A DNA stretch of 53,641 bases from Caldanaerobius fijiensis DSM 17918 (lineage in GTDB: Bacteria > Bacillota > Thermoanaerobacteria > Thermoanaerobacterales > Caldanaerobiaceae): positions 1 to 53,641 of the forward strand of contig NZ_FQVH01000018.1 in the NCBI RefSeq assembly GCF_900129075.1, in the 5' to 3' direction. The translations under genes were made by a program, and so were the position numbers. Positions 1 through 10,797 of the stretch are shown here, in pieces. Numbering within the stretch: the first letter of the stretch is position 1; each line of letters begins with the position of its first letter. The notes under the pieces were generated by a model. It did not search any database. It had not been told where the DNA came from and saw nothing but the letters and a program-made list of their open reading frames with translations.

Positions 1-109
<109 letters not shown>

Positions 110-190
110 AATATATATCTCAAAACAAGTTGTATCCCGCTCACTGTTTAATTGGCAAGGTTCTCTCAGCCTCTCGGCTGACGATTTCTT

Positions 191-219
191 ATTTTACTAC
201 TTACCTGGCTGTCTGTCAA
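191..219 (-). promoter_or_regulatory. rRNA promoter P3 (left operon)
   Basis: On the minus strand there is a -35 TTGACA at 219-214 and a -10 TAAAAT at 196-191 with a 17-bp spacer. It is the promoter closest to 16S and is identical in the right rrn operon. Confidence 0.85.
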
Positions 220-251
220 GGGCTTTTTTGCTCCCTCCCGACAGCTCTTAT

Positions 252-280
252 ACTTTACCATCGTTTTGTCTCTTTGTCAA
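252..280 (-). promoter_or_regulatory. rRNA promoter P2 (left operon)
   Basis: On the minus strand there is a -35 TTGACA at 280-275 and a -10 TAAAGT at 257-252 with a 17-bp spacer. The right copy has TAGAGT at the same place. Confidence 0.8.
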
Positions 281-332
281 GGGGTATCTCTCGACTTTTT
301 TGTCTCCTTGCCCCTCTCGCGATGGCTTTATT

Positions 333-362
333 AATATACCACAGCTCTTATGTGGCTGTCAA
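333..362 (-). promoter_or_regulatory. rRNA promoter P1 (left operon), abutting the gyrA stop
   Basis: On the minus strand there is a -35 TTGACA at 362-357 and a -10 TATATT at 338-333 with an 18-bp spacer. The -35 begins only 3 bp after the gyrA stop codon (368-366). I see no terminator between gyrA and the rRNA, so gyrase transcripts probably run into the rRNA operon. Confidence 0.8.
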
Positions 363-365
363 GGC

Positions 366-2801
366 TTAATCATCTTCTTTTGCAATCCTATCTATTGATG
401 TAATAACATCTCCGTTAACGTCCATAATTTTAACGCCCTGGGCATTTCTATGCATCACAGATATACTTGATACTGCTGTTCTTATAAGTGTTCCATTGGA
501 CGTTATCAACATAACATCATCATCATCTTTAACAATCATTATAGCAACCAATTCACCTGTTTTATCTGTTATATTACTGGCTATCAAGCCTTTTCCGCCT
601 CTAGATTGTGTTCTAAATTCACTTAATTCTGTTCTCTTACCATATCCATTCTTTGTAACTAACAATACTTTAGCATTTTTATCCACTAAATCCATGCCGA
701 TGATATAATCATCATCGTTTAACGCCATAGCTTTTACACCGCAAGCACTTCTGCCCATAGGCCTTACGTCTTTTTCATTAAACCTTATAGCCATACCTTT
801 TGATGTGCCTATTATAAGCTCGTCATCGCCATTGGTCAATTTTACGCTTATAAGCTCATCGCCATTGTTTAACTTTATAGCTATAATGCCATCTTTTCTG
901 ATGTTTTCAAACTCTGATAACTTAGTTTTCTTAATAAGACCATTTCTCGTCACCATAGCTAAATAGCATTTGCTTACCATATCCTCATTTATACCACCTA
1001 GCGATATAACGGCATTTACCCTTTCATTAGGTTTTAGCGATAGCAAATTAATAATAGCAGTTCCTTTTGACTGCCTTCCGGCCTCAGGTATTTCATAGGT
1101 TTTTAACTTAAATACTCGTCCCATATTCGTAAAAAACAGTATTTGATCATGGGTAGTCGTAGTAAATATGTTCTCCACAAAATCATCTTCTTTTGTATCC
1201 ATACCCAGTATACCCTTACCGCCCCTCTTCTGCGTCTTATACGCATCTACAGAGAGCCTTTTAATATATCCAAAATGGGTCATGGTTACAACCATATCCT
1301 GTTTCTCTATAAGGTCTTCGACATTTATTTCATCGATTTTGTGAGTTATAAGTGTCCTGCGTTCATCAGCAAATTTATTCTTTATCTCACTTAACTCATT
1401 TTTTATAATATCCAAAACCATCCATTCATTTGCTAATATTTCTTTGTAATGTTGAACTTTTTTCATTATCTCATCGTATTCTTCATCGATCTTTTTTCTC
1501 TCAAGGCCAGTAAGCCTCTGCAATCTCATATCCAGAATTGCCTGTGCCTGAACATCAGAAAGGTTAAAGTTTTTCATAAGGCCATCCTTTGCTACCTGTA
1601 CGGTCGGAGACGACCTTATGAGGTTTATAATAGCATCAATATGATCCAATGCTATTTTTAAGCCTTCCAGTATATGAGCTCTATCCTGAGCTTTATTCAA
1701 CTCATAACGAGTTCTCCTCACTACCACATCTTTTTGGTGTTCAATGTAGTAGTGGATTATTTCTTTAAGAGTTAAAACCTTTGGTTGACCATCGACAAGG
1801 GCCAGCATTATCACACCAAATGTATCTTGCATCTGCGTATGTGCATATAGTCGATTTAAAACTACGTTGGGATTGGCATCTCTTTTTAATTCTATTACTA
1901 TCCTCATACCTGACCTATCGCTTTCATCCCTTAAATCTGCTATTCCTTCTATTTTTTTATCCCTTACCAATTCTGCAATCTTTTCTATGAGCCTTGCTTT
2001 GTTTACCATATAAGGAATCTCTTTGACTATTATCCTCGTCTTTGTCTCAGATACCTGTTCTATCTCCGTTTTAGCTCTTACTATGATCTTACCTCTTCCA
2101 GTAGTATAAGCCTCTCTAATACCCTCGTAACCCAGGATAATTCCACCTGTCGGAAAATCAGGGCCTTTGATATAATTTAATAACTCATCAATTGTTATAT
2201 CAGGATTTTCAATAGTTTTTATAACAGCATCAATAGCTTCTCCTAAATTGTGAGGCGGTATGTTTGTCGCCATACCCACTGCAATCCCCTGAGAACCATT
2301 TACTAGGAGATTTGGAAAACGAGACGGCAGCACTTTTGGCTCTTGAAGAGTCTCTTCAAAATTAGGCATAAAATCAACGGTTTGTTTATCCAGGTCCGTA
2401 AGCATCTCCACAGCTATCTTAGAAAGCCTCGCCTCAGTGTACCTTTGAGCAGCAGGGGGATCGCCATCTATGCTTCCAAAGTTGCCATGACCGTCAACCA
2501 ATGGATATCTTATAGAGAAGTCCTGAGCTAATCTCACCAATGTCTCGTAAATGGCAGCATCACCATGCGGATGGTATTTTCCCATTACGTCTCCCACAAT
2601 AAATGCGCTTTTTCTGTATCCTTTATCAGGCATCAAACCTAATTGATACATAGAATAGAGTATTCTCCTGTGAATAGGCTTTAACCCATCTCTCACATCA
2701 GGTAATGCTCGTCCCACGATCACGCTCATTGCGTAGTCGATATAGGATTTTCTCATCTCATCTTCTATATTTACAGGTAAGATATTTCCTTCTATTGCCA
2801 T
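366..2801 (-). CDS. gyrA: DNA gyrase subunit A
   Basis: This is the 811-residue breakage-reunion subunit of the type IIA topoisomerase that introduces negative supercoils with GyrB. The catalytic tyrosine is Tyr121 in AQRYTEAR. The quinolone-resistance region reads [17 protein letters not shown], with Ala82 and Glu86 at the positions of E. coli Ser83 and Asp87. A GyrA-box-like motif (QRGGKG) and beta-pinwheel repeats fill the C-terminal third. Length is normal for the family. The ATG follows a GAGGTGAT site. gyrB ends 15 bp upstream on the same strand, and rRNA promoters start 3 bp after the stop. Confidence 0.98.
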   Translation of the reverse strand: MAIEGNILPVNIEDEMRKSYIDYAMSVIVGRALPDVRDGLKPIHRRILYSMYQLGLMPDKGYRKSAFIVGDVMGKYHPHGDAAIYETLVRLAQDFSIRYPLVDGHGNFGSIDGDPPAAQRYTEARLSKIAVEMLTDLDKQTVDFMPNFEETLQEPKVLPSRFPNLLVNGSQGIAVGMATNIPPHNLGEAIDAVIKTIENPDITIDELLNYIKGPDFPTGGIILGYEGIREAYTTGRGKIIVRAKTEIEQVSETKTRIIVKEIPYMVNKARLIEKIAELVRDKKIEGIADLRDESDRSGMRIVIELKRDANPNVVLNRLYAHTQMQDTFGVIMLALVDGQPKVLTLKEIIHYYIEHQKDVVVRRTRYELNKAQDRAHILEGLKIALDHIDAIINLIRSSPTVQVAKDGLMKNFNLSDVQAQAILDMRLQRLTGLERKKIDEEYDEIMKKVQHYKEILANEWMVLDIIKNELSEIKNKFADERRTLITHKIDEINVEDLIEKQDMVVTMTHFGYIKRLSVDAYKTQKRGGKGILGMDTKEDDFVENIFTTTTHDQILFFTNMGRVFKLKTYEIPEAGRQSKGTAIINLLSLKPNERVNAVISLGGINEDMVSKCYLAMVTRNGLIKKTKLSEFENIRKDGIIAIKLNNGDELISVKLTNGDDELIIGTSKGMAIRFNEKDVRPMGRSACGVKAMALNDDDYIIGMDLVDKNAKVLLVTKNGYGKRTELSEFRTQSRGGKGLIASNITDKTGELVAIMIVKDDDDVMLITSNGTLIRTAVSSISVMHRNAQGVKIMDVNGDVITSIDRIAKEDD

Positions 2802-2816
2802 ATAATCACCTCAAAT

Positions 2817-4760
<1,944 letters not shown>

Positions 4761-5030
4761 TCATAAAATATTCAATTCATCGACTATATAAGCGCGCTTA
4801 TAAAGGGTTATCGAAGAAAAAGGCGAAAAATATACTACTTGCTTTCCATCTACATTTGCTATTATCACGGATTTTGACTCTTCATCAGATAGTTTTTCCA
4901 CGCGGCCATTTATAAGAGCGTGCCTCAACAATTCTATATTGCATTCAGCATTGTTAAAGCTATCTATGTCTAAAATAGCAATTACATCCTTTAATGCGAT
5001 ATCCTTTGTTTCAACAAGGTGAAGAAACAT
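4761..5030 (-). CDS. remB: RemA/RemB-like DUF370 regulatory protein
   Basis: This 89-residue protein starts MFLHLVETKDIALKDVIAILD, the pattern of the DUF370 (RemA/YaaB) family. B. subtilis remB (yaaB) sits at exactly this place between recF and gyrB. RemA-type proteins act as DNA-binding regulators of matrix and osmoprotection genes; the role of RemB is less clear. Here the assignment rests on the N-terminal pattern, size and synteny. The ATG at 5030 has a GGAGGG site, and recF lies 15 bp upstream on the same strand. Confidence 0.85.
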   Translation of the reverse strand: MFLHLVETKDIALKDVIAILDIDSFNNAECNIELLRHALINGRVEKLSDEESKSVIIANVDGKQVVYFSPFSSITLYKRAYIVDELNIL

Positions 5031-5045
5031 AATCGTCCCTCCAAA

Positions 5046-6122
5046 TCAAAATTCTTTAATATCTCTATTTTCAACGATGTATTTTTTTGCATTAATATTG
5101 GAGTTATGCTGTATGTGTGTTCCTGTTATAATAGTTTGATATTTATTTAGTATTTTCAATAGCGACTCTTGCCTCTCAAAATCTAACTCAGATAGCACAT
5201 CGTCAAGAAGCAATACCGGATACTCGCCCATATCCTCTTTCATTATTTCCATTTCTGCCAGCTTTAAACTTAGTATCAATGACCGCTGTTGACCCTGTGA
5301 TGCAAAATACCTAGCATCCATATCATCTATAAAGAACCTGATATCGTCTCTATGAGGACCACATGTAGTAGTTTTGAATCTTATATCACTTTCAATCGAA
5401 TCTCTCAGTCTCTTGCGATAACTATCTTCTATATTCTCGGAATCAACTACATTTGAAATGTACTTTAATTGCACTTTTTTTATTTCAGGCATAAAATCAA
5501 AGTGAATTTCCTTGAGCAATTGCGATATTTTCTTTATAAATGCCATTCGATCTCTTACTATCTTAGAACCGTATAATACAAGTTGATCATCCCAGATATT
5601 AATCATATCATATTGCTTTTGATTTTTTAAGAGATTATTTCTCTGCTTTAAAACCCGGCCATATTGAAGCACATTATAGTAGTAATCCGGTTTAATCTGT
5701 ATCAAATCTATATCAATAAAGCGCCTTCTCTCATAAGGCCCTTGTTTGAGCAGTTTTAGATCATCGGGTATAAATACTACCACGTTTAAATTGCCAAAAA
5801 GTTCATTTATGTTCGATATTGTACTTCCATTCAATCTTATATACTTTTTATCACCTTTTTTATAAAAAACCTCAATTGTCTTATCACTGCCTATATCATC
5901 AACAGTACACTTTATAAAAAAACTATTGTGATGATACATTACCATATCGTCATTTTTCGCATTTCTATATGATTTCCCTAAAGCGCATACAGTTATAGCT
6001 TCCAGCAAATTGCTCTTTCCCTGAGCATTTTTTCCTAAAATGATATTAAGGCCATTGTTAAAAGAAACAGTTATATGCTCAAAATTTCTAAAGTTATCTA
6101 GCTCAAGTTTTTTTAAAAACAA
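5046..6122 (-). CDS. recF: DNA replication and repair protein RecF
   Basis: This 358-residue SMC-like ATPase acts with RecO and RecR to load RecA at gaps and stalled forks. The N-terminus MFLKKLELDNFRNF and the Walker A GKNAQGKSNLLEAI are diagnostic. The ABC signature region is FASQGQQRSLILSLKLAE, followed by Walker B VLLLDDVLSELD. Length is typical. The start is TTG, placed about 7 nt after an AGGTGAT site; no in-frame ATG is better positioned. It sits 12 bp from yaaA, its usual partner in this cluster. Confidence 0.97.
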   Translation of the reverse strand: MFLKKLELDNFRNFEHITVSFNNGLNIILGKNAQGKSNLLEAITVCALGKSYRNAKNDDMVMYHHNSFFIKCTVDDIGSDKTIEVFYKKGDKKYIRLNGSTISNINELFGNLNVVVFIPDDLKLLKQGPYERRRFIDIDLIQIKPDYYYNVLQYGRVLKQRNNLLKNQKQYDMINIWDDQLVLYGSKIVRDRMAFIKKISQLLKEIHFDFMPEIKKVQLKYISNVVDSENIEDSYRKRLRDSIESDIRFKTTTCGPHRDDIRFFIDDMDARYFASQGQQRSLILSLKLAEMEIMKEDMGEYPVLLLDDVLSELDFERQESLLKILNKYQTIITGTHIQHNSNINAKKYIVENRDIKEF

Positions 6123-6134
6123 ATGATCACCTCA

Positions 6135-6341
6135 TCAGATAACAAATATGTCATCTTGACCTTCAACGCTGATCACATCGCCTTTTCTAATCTTTTTTCC
6201 TCTCTGAAGACATACACTGCCATTGACCTTAACATGCCCATCCTTTATCATCAATTTTGCCTGGCCGCCTGTTGGCACAACATTGGCTAACTTGAGCACC
6301 TGTTCCAATTTAATATAATCCGTGTTTATCTTTACATTCAT
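6135..6341 (-). CDS. yaaA: S4-domain RNA-binding protein YaaA
   Basis: This 68-residue protein is essentially one S4 domain (LEQVLKLANVVPTGGQAKLMIKDGHVKVNG), the small RNA-binding fold found between dnaN and recF in Firmicutes. Its molecular role is unsettled in the family, with a link to ribosome assembly proposed. I place the start at the ATG at 6341, because a GAGGTGAT site overlapping the dnaN stop lies at the correct distance; an upstream in-frame start at 6353 would overlap dnaN and has no site. Translational coupling with dnaN is likely. Confidence 0.9.
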   Translation of the reverse strand: MNVKINTDYIKLEQVLKLANVVPTGGQAKLMIKDGHVKVNGSVCLQRGKKIRKGDVISVEGQDDIFVI

Positions 6342-6349
6342 ACAGCTTA

Positions 6350-7459
6350 TCACCTCGCAAGCTTTACAGGTAGAATAAAATATATATAGCTATTTCCATC
6401 TATTGGTTTAATTATACATGGTCCCACGTTATTTGTAAATTCCATGCATATACTTTCATCATCTATAGCTCGAAGTATTTCTATTAGGTACTTTGAGTTA
6501 AATCCTATTTCTATGTCGAGGCCCTCCACATTCGCTGCCATTTCTTCATAAACACTACCGTGTTCTGAACTTGATGTTATTTCAATTCTGTTATTGTTTA
6601 TATTCAATTTTACAGTGTTGCTTTTTTCATCGCGGAGGATAACAGAAGCGCGTTCTATGCTGTCCTGAAATTCACGGGTATCCGCTATAACCCTTGTCTT
6701 ATATTCAGTTGGTATTATTTTTTCATAATTGATAAAGTTACCGCTTAAAAGTCTGGAAACAATTGTTATTTCCTCCGTGTTAATCTGTACACTCTTATCG
6801 TCAAATATAATCGTTATATCACCGTCGATATCAGAGAGTATTTTTGAAATTTCTGATAGATTTTTTCCTGGTATTATAACTTTGTTAGTTCCATAGTTCC
6901 TATCCATTTTGTCATTTCTGATGGCCAGCCTGAATCCATCCAGGGCTACCAATCGTATTTCGTCGTTATCAATTGACAATAATTCTCCAGTGAAAACAGG
7001 CTTTGTTTCATCTTGAGCTACAGCAAATATAGTTTTCTTAATCATATTGTTAAATTTTTTTGCACTTATTGTTATAAAATTATCAGATATTATCTTCGGT
7101 ATATCCGGAAAATCTATAGGATCGATTCCTAGTATATCAAATTTAGAATTCCCAGATCTTAACGTAACTATGTTGTTATGGTCTTTCTTGTATTCTATAT
7201 GCACTCGATTGTCAGGTAACCTTTTTACAATATCACTGAATATTTTTGATGAAACAACGACGGAACCTTGTTCTTTTACATCCGATTCAATACGGCATCT
7301 TATAGCTAATTCAGTATTGTTGCCGGTTAACGTTAGGGTATTGTTATCTGTCTTAAGCAATATGCCTTCCAATATAGGAAGGGTTGATCTTTCGGATACA
7401 GCTTTCTGCGCGTTATTCACAGCGCTATTGAGTTTATTTCTTTCACAGACTAAATCCAT
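6350..7459 (-). CDS. dnaN: DNA polymerase III beta sliding clamp
   Basis: This 369-residue ring-forming clamp tethers Pol III and many repair proteins to DNA. The N-terminus MDLVCERNKLNSAVNNAQKA, the central PVFTGELLSIDNDEIRLVALDGFRLA (typical beta-clamp domain 2) and the C-terminal YIYFILPVKL are characteristic. Its stop codon overlaps the yaaA ribosome-binding site. It starts 189 bp downstream of dnaA, and the interval is part of oriC, so its promoter must lie inside or next to the DnaA-box cluster. Confidence 0.97.
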   Translation of the reverse strand: MDLVCERNKLNSAVNNAQKAVSERSTLPILEGILLKTDNNTLTLTGNNTELAIRCRIESDVKEQGSVVVSSKIFSDIVKRLPDNRVHIEYKKDHNNIVTLRSGNSKFDILGIDPIDFPDIPKIISDNFITISAKKFNNMIKKTIFAVAQDETKPVFTGELLSIDNDEIRLVALDGFRLAIRNDKMDRNYGTNKVIIPGKNLSEISKILSDIDGDITIIFDDKSVQINTEEITIVSRLLSGNFINYEKIIPTEYKTRVIADTREFQDSIERASVILRDEKSNTVKLNINNNRIEITSSSEHGSVYEEMAANVEGLDIEIGFNSKYLIEILRAIDDESICMEFTNNVGPCIIKPIDGNSYIYFILPVKLAR

Positions 7460-7516
7460 TTTTTCTCCCTTCTTTTTTTTATTTTTGTAGTAGTATCTAG
7501 TAGATATCTGTTGATT

Positions 7517-7661
7517 TGTGGATATCTAAAATTTTTGCGTAAAAATAAGTAAAAAATAATGTTGATATTGAAGTTAGAGTTATCAACATTATCCTATTTT
7601 AAAATCGCGACGATTAGATATCCACAATAAGCTGTGGATATGTGGATATCAGTTTTCCACA
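7517..7661. other. oriC, dnaA-dnaN DnaA-box cluster and probable unwinding side
   Basis: DnaA-box-like 9-mers are visible at 7517-7525 and 7633-7641 and 7641-7649 (TGTGGATAT, the last two sharing one base), at 7618-7626 (ATATCCACA) and at 7653-7661 (TTTTCCACA, inside the dnaA 3' end). A short GC patch (7605-7612) and a long AT-rich tract lie towards dnaN, which is where B. subtilis unwinds. TAG/TAT triplets at 7486-7505 could be DnaA-trio-like, but I am not confident of that. Together with the upstream cluster this makes a bipartite origin. Confidence 0.85.
7541..7592 (-). terminator. Perfect 12-bp inverted repeat after dnaA, possible terminator
   Basis: Arms ATAATGTTGATA (7556-7567) and TATCAACATTAT (7581-7592) are perfectly complementary with a 13-nt loop. 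On the minus strand the hairpin is followed by a T-rich run (complement of 7541-7555). It could terminate dnaA transcription between dnaA and dnaN. It also lies in the AT-rich part of oriC, so a replication role is equally possible. Confidence 0.5.
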
Positions 7662-8989
7662 ATTTTTTTCTTTATTTTGTTTATTTCATCTTTAAGAGTT
7701 GTGTCTTTTTCAATATCATTGGAAATTTTTTCACAAGCATGGATTACCGTAGTGTGATCTCTGCCGCCAAATTCTTCGCCTATTTTAGGCAGTGATTCGT
7801 CTGTCAATTCTCTGCAAAGATACATGGCAATCTGTCGTGGGTATGTTATATTTCTCGATCTCTTCTGGGATTTAAAATCTTCAACTTTTAAGTTAAAATG
7901 TTCTGCTACGACTCTTTGGATAAGTTGCAGCGTTATTTTCTTATTTTTGTTGGGCGTTGCTATGTCTTTTAATGCTTCCTGTGCTACGCGTTCATCTATA
8001 ACTCCTCCTGCCAGTGATGCGTATGCAATTAATTTTATCAGTGCTCCTTCTAACTCCCTAATATTTGAAGTTATATGGTTTGCTATAAAAAGCAGTATAT
8101 CGTTGGGTATTTCTATGTTTTCTGATTCTGCTTTTTTCTTTAATATAGCTACTCTTGTTTCTAAATCTGGTGGCTGTATATCAGCTATTAACCCCCACTC
8201 GAATCGCGATCTTAGTCTATCCTCTAATGTAGGAATTTCTTTTGGTGGTCTATCGCTGGATATGATGATTTGTTTATTTGTTTCATGGAGCGAATTGAAT
8301 GTGTGGAAAAATTCTTCCTGTGTGCTTTCTTTTCCAGCAATGAACTGTATGTCGTCTATTAATAGTACGTCTACATTTCTATACTTATTTCTGAAAGACT
8401 CGTTATCATGATTTTTAATGGCGTTTATTAATTCATTGGTAAATTTCTCAGATGTCACATACATGCAGTTCATGTTTTGATTTCGTTCCATTATATAATG
8501 ACCTATTGCATGCATGAGATGAGTTTTTCCAAGACCTACGCCACCATAAATAAACAGAGGATTGTAGGCACGGGCTGGATCTTTAGCTACTGCCAGTGCT
8601 GCTGCATGAGCAAATCTATTGCCGTTGCCGACTACAAATGAATCAAATGTGTATTTAGGATTTAAATTACTTGATGCAATTATTTTTTCTTTCTTTTTGT
8701 TTTTTGCGTTGTATGATTCTCGTAGTGTTTCTAATTCTTCATCTGATGCTATAATATATTTGATCTTGATGCGCTGAGATGTAAATTTGTAAAAAGCCTC
8801 TTCTATCAAGCTGTCATATCTGTTTTTTAAGACATTTCTGGTAAAAAAGTTGGGAACGGCAACTATTAAGTTTCCTTCGTCGATAGCTACAGGATGCATA
8901 AATTTGAGCCAGGTATCAAAGCCAACTTCTGATATCTGGCTTTTTAAGTATTCTAAGGACTTTTGCCAGTTTTCATAAAGGTCTTGCAT
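7649..8989 (-). CDS. dnaA: Chromosomal replication initiator DnaA
   Basis: This 446-residue AAA+ initiator binds the DnaA boxes on both sides of its own gene. Domain I (residues ~1-85) contains [14 protein letters not shown]. Walker [11 protein letters not shown] is near 149-158 and Walker [10 protein letters not shown] near 208-216. The C-terminal helix-turn-helix domain IV ends with the DnaA signature [14 protein letters not shown]. The ATG at 8989 has a CCTCCT-complement AGGAGG 8 bp upstream. DnaA boxes in the 5' interval suggest autoregulation. Confidence 0.98.
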   Translation of the reverse strand: MQDLYENWQKSLEYLKSQISEVGFDTWLKFMHPVAIDEGNLIVAVPNFFTRNVLKNRYDSLIEEAFYKFTSQRIKIKYIIASDEELETLRESYNAKNKKKEKIIASSNLNPKYTFDSFVVGNGNRFAHAAALAVAKDPARAYNPLFIYGGVGLGKTHLMHAIGHYIMERNQNMNCMYVTSEKFTNELINAIKNHDNESFRNKYRNVDVLLIDDIQFIAGKESTQEEFFHTFNSLHETNKQIIISSDRPPKEIPTLEDRLRSRFEWGLIADIQPPDLETRVAILKKKAESENIEIPNDILLFIANHITSNIRELEGALIKLIAYASLAGGVIDERVAQEALKDIATPNKNKKITLQLIQRVVAEHFNLKVEDFKSQKRSRNITYPRQIAMYLCRELTDESLPKIGEEFGGRDHTTVIHACEKISNDIEKDTTLKDEINKIKKKIVEN

Positions 8990-9053
8990 ATTTTTTTCCT
9001 CCTGTAAGGAATTATATTACCTGTTTATATGTGCATAATAATAAATAACAGCC

Positions 9054-9274
9054 TGTGGATATTTTGTATTATTTGATCGGTGTAAAAACTTGTGGATAAA
9101 GTTATATACATAATTAATGCCTTTATAGATAGGGTTTAAACGATTAATACAAAAATAACAAACAAGTTTTCCACATAGTTTTCCACAACTTGTGGATAAG
9201 TTAAGTTATCCACAGCTAAGTATTATATTATCAAATAATTGATTTTATATCAATTATTTATTCACATATCCACA
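9054..9274. other. oriC, dnaA-rpmH DnaA-box cluster
   Basis: Perfect or near-consensus DnaA boxes occur at 9054-9062 (TGTGGATAT), 9091-9099 and 9191-9199 (TGTGGATAA), 9167-9175 and 9179-9187 (TTTTCCACA), 9206-9214 (TTATCCACA), 9258-9266 (TTATTCACA) and 9266-9274 (ATATCCACA). The boxes at 9191 and 9206 form an inverted pair. The whole 8990-9368 interval is gene-free and very AT-rich. It corresponds to the upstream incAB-like half of a Bacillus-type origin and also holds the dnaA and rpmH promoters. Confidence 0.92.
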
Positions 9275-9303
9275 GAAGTAACAAATAATATAGCAGGATA
9301 GTG

Positions 9304-9332
9304 TTGACACGAAGTACATCTGCATATATAAT
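9304..9332 (+). promoter_or_regulatory. Consensus promoter of the rpmH-rnpA operon
   Basis: TTGACA at 9304-9309 and TATAAT at 9327-9332 with a 17-bp spacer form a perfect sigma-A promoter. It lies 37 bp upstream of rpmH and 30 bp downstream of the last DnaA box. Confidence 0.9.
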
Positions 9333-9368
9333 CATTAATATAGTTGGGTAGATTGGGAGGTGTTTTTT

Positions 9369-9503
9369 TTGCTTAGAACATATCAGCCTAAAAGAAGGCG
9401 TAGAAAAAGAGTACACGGTTTTAGACAGAGAATGAGAACTCGTAGTGGTAGGGAAGTCTTAAGAAGAAGAAGATTAAAAGGCAGAAAGAGATTAACTGTA
9501 TAA
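9369..9503 (+). CDS. rpmH: 50S ribosomal protein L34
   Basis: A 44-residue, strongly basic protein reading [20 protein letters not shown] and ending LKGRKRLTV is classic L34 of the large ribosomal subunit. It begins with TTG at 9369, about 7 nt after a GGGAGGTG site (9355-9362). It is the first gene of the rightward operon next to oriC, as in almost all Firmicutes, and is driven by the consensus promoter at 9304-9332. A weak hairpin follows its stop before rnpA. Confidence 0.96.
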   Translation: MLRTYQPKRRRRKRVHGFRQRMRTRSGREVLRRRRLKGRKRLTV

Positions 9504-9519
9504 GGCCCGTAGTGGCCTT
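9502..9519 (+). terminator. Short hairpin between rpmH and rnpA
   Basis: AAGGCC (9502-9507), loop CGTAGT, GGCCTT (9514-9519) followed by TT. The stem is only 6 bp and the T-tract is short, so it may be a partial terminator that lowers rnpA relative to rpmH, or an mRNA processing or stability element. Confidence 0.4.
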
Positions 9520-9542
9520 TTCTGCGAATTTGAGGAGTTTTT

Positions 9543-9881
9543 ATGTTGCATACTATTAGGTTAAAACGCTCTGATGATTTTAAGAACGTTTTTGAAAATG
9601 GTAGATATTTGTCTAATGAGTATTTCGTTGTGTACTATTTTAAAAATGGATTGAACTACAATAGGGTTGGTTTTTCTTCATCGAAAAGAATTGGTAAAAA
9701 AGTACGTCGTAATAGGGCTAAGAGATTGCTTAAAGAGGTATATAGGATAAATGAGGAAAATATTAAAAAAGGGTATGATATCGTATTGATTGCAAGGGAT
9801 GGTATTTTTGAAGTAGATTTTTATAAATTGCAAGAAACCTTTATTTTGACACTTAAAAGGGGTAATTTGATTGCTGATTAA
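9543..9881 (+). CDS. rnpA: Ribonuclease P protein component
   Basis: This 112-residue basic protein partner of RNase P RNA is needed for tRNA 5' maturation. The family hallmark RNR motif appears as [17 protein letters not shown] (residues ~51-67), preceded by [16 protein letters not shown]. The ATG at 9543 follows a GAGGAG site. Its 3' end overlaps yidD by 11 bp, the usual rnpA-yidD arrangement, which implies translational coupling. Confidence 0.97.
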   Translation: MLHTIRLKRSDDFKNVFENGRYLSNEYFVVYYFKNGLNYNRVGFSSSKRIGKKVRRNRAKRLLKEVYRINEENIKKGYDIVLIARDGIFEVDFYKLQETFILTLKRGNLIAD

Positions 9882-10086
9882 AAGAATTGTATTGCTTTTG
9901 ATAAGGTTTTACCAGATTTATATTTCACCGATTAGGCCTGGAAAGTGCAGATTTCGTCCAACGTGTTCTCAATATACATTGGAGGCAGTCCAAAAGTATG
10001 GAGTAGCAAAAGGGTTAATTATGGGTCTTTGGAGGATTTTAAGATGCAATCCGTTTTGTAAAGGTGGTTATGATCCCCTAAGATGA
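9871..10086 (+). CDS. yidD: Membrane protein insertion efficiency factor YidD
   Basis: This 71-residue protein has a short hydrophobic amphipathic N-terminus and the family core [20 protein letters not shown], then [18 protein letters not shown]. YidD proteins assist YidC-dependent membrane insertion at the cytoplasmic face. The start is TTG at 9871, inside the rnpA 3' end and ~8 nt after an AAGGGG site. yidC follows 18 bp later, as expected for this operon. Confidence 0.95.
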   Translation: MLIKRIVLLLIRFYQIYISPIRPGKCRFRPTCSQYTLEAVQKYGVAKGLIMGLWRILRCNPFCKGGYDPLR

Positions 10087-10104
10087 TATGAGGAGGTTGT
10101 TTGT

Positions 10105-10782
10105 TTGAGTGTAACAGAAGTTCTGGGTTATATATTTCGATTTATATACTCGTTTACCCACGACTATGGTATAGCTATTGTAGTTTTTACGGTGCTCATA
10201 AAAGCCATATTATTGCCGTTTTCTTTTCAACAGTTTCATTCGATGAAAAAGATGAGCGATATACAGCCGCTTATTGCTAAATTACAGGAAAAATATAAAA
10301 ACGATAAAGATAAACTAAATCAGGAAATAATGAAAGTATATCAGGAGAATAAAGTTAATCCATTAGGTTGTGGCCTACCCATAATAATATCGTTTATAAT
10401 ACTTGTACCAATGTATAATCTTTTGAGAGTCTATCCGGAATTTAAAGGTGTTCCATTTATGTGGTTACCGGATCTTTCAAGGCCGGATCCCACGTTTATA
10501 TTGCCTGTCTTAACAGGTATTACCATGTATATTTCATCTATCACTGCTACACCTCCTGGTGCTGCCCAGAACACTGCACAAAATAAGTCTATGAGTATAT
10601 TTATGAGTATATTCTTTGCATGGATGACCATAAATTTTCCATCTGGTCTTGCAGTATACTGGATAGTAAGCAATATATTTCAGATCGTACAGCAGCTTAT
10701 TTTTATAAGGATGTTGTATAAAGGTATAGGTGAGGATGCTGTTGCTGTAAGTTCAGTTAAGAAAGATAGTAAAGGCAAATAA
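10105..10782 (+). CDS. yidC: Membrane protein insertase YidC/OxaI/SpoIIIJ
   Basis: This 225-residue insertase places proteins into the cytoplasmic membrane alone or with SecYEG. It is the short Gram-positive form without the large periplasmic domain. Membrane segments are visible around residues 18-38, 93-113, ~135-153 and 170-200. The 60KD_IMP core IVVFTVLIKAILLPFSFQQF carries the conserved arginine-region equivalent (Lys/Arg near the start of TM1). There is no obvious lipobox. The TTG start at 10105 lies 8 nt after AGGAGG. jag follows, as in the spoIIIJ-jag pair. Confidence 0.95.
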   Translation: MSVTEVLGYIFRFIYSFTHDYGIAIVVFTVLIKAILLPFSFQQFHSMKKMSDIQPLIAKLQEKYKNDKDKLNQEIMKVYQENKVNPLGCGLPIIISFIILVPMYNLLRVYPEFKGVPFMWLPDLSRPDPTFILPVLTGITMYISSITATPPGAAQNTAQNKSMSIFMSIFFAWMTINFPSGLAVYWIVSNIFQIVQQLIFIRMLYKGIGEDAVAVSSVKKDSKGK

Positions 10783-10797
10783 AAGGGGGGTTACTCG

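Larger units (their letters stand above)
131..346 (-). repeat. rrn promoter/leader repeat, left copy (inverted)
   Basis: The reverse complement of this 216-bp segment matches 53133-53348 without any indel and with five substitutions (211/216 identical by direct base comparison). It carries rRNA promoters P2 and P3, the -10 of P1, a TCAGCC-GAGA-GGCTGA hairpin (166-181) and a boxA-like stretch. The two copies are inverted relative to each other and lie ~53 kb apart across oriC. Conservation stops abruptly on the 16S side, where the two leaders differ in length. Confidence 0.95.

Noticed and set aside
130-369. A 79-codon open frame on the plus strand in the left rrn leader, with a near-identical frame at 53101-53349 on the minus strand
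   Set aside because: Both lie antisense to tandem rRNA promoters in the inverted leader repeat. The similarity reflects the repeat, not a protein, and there is no ribosome site.
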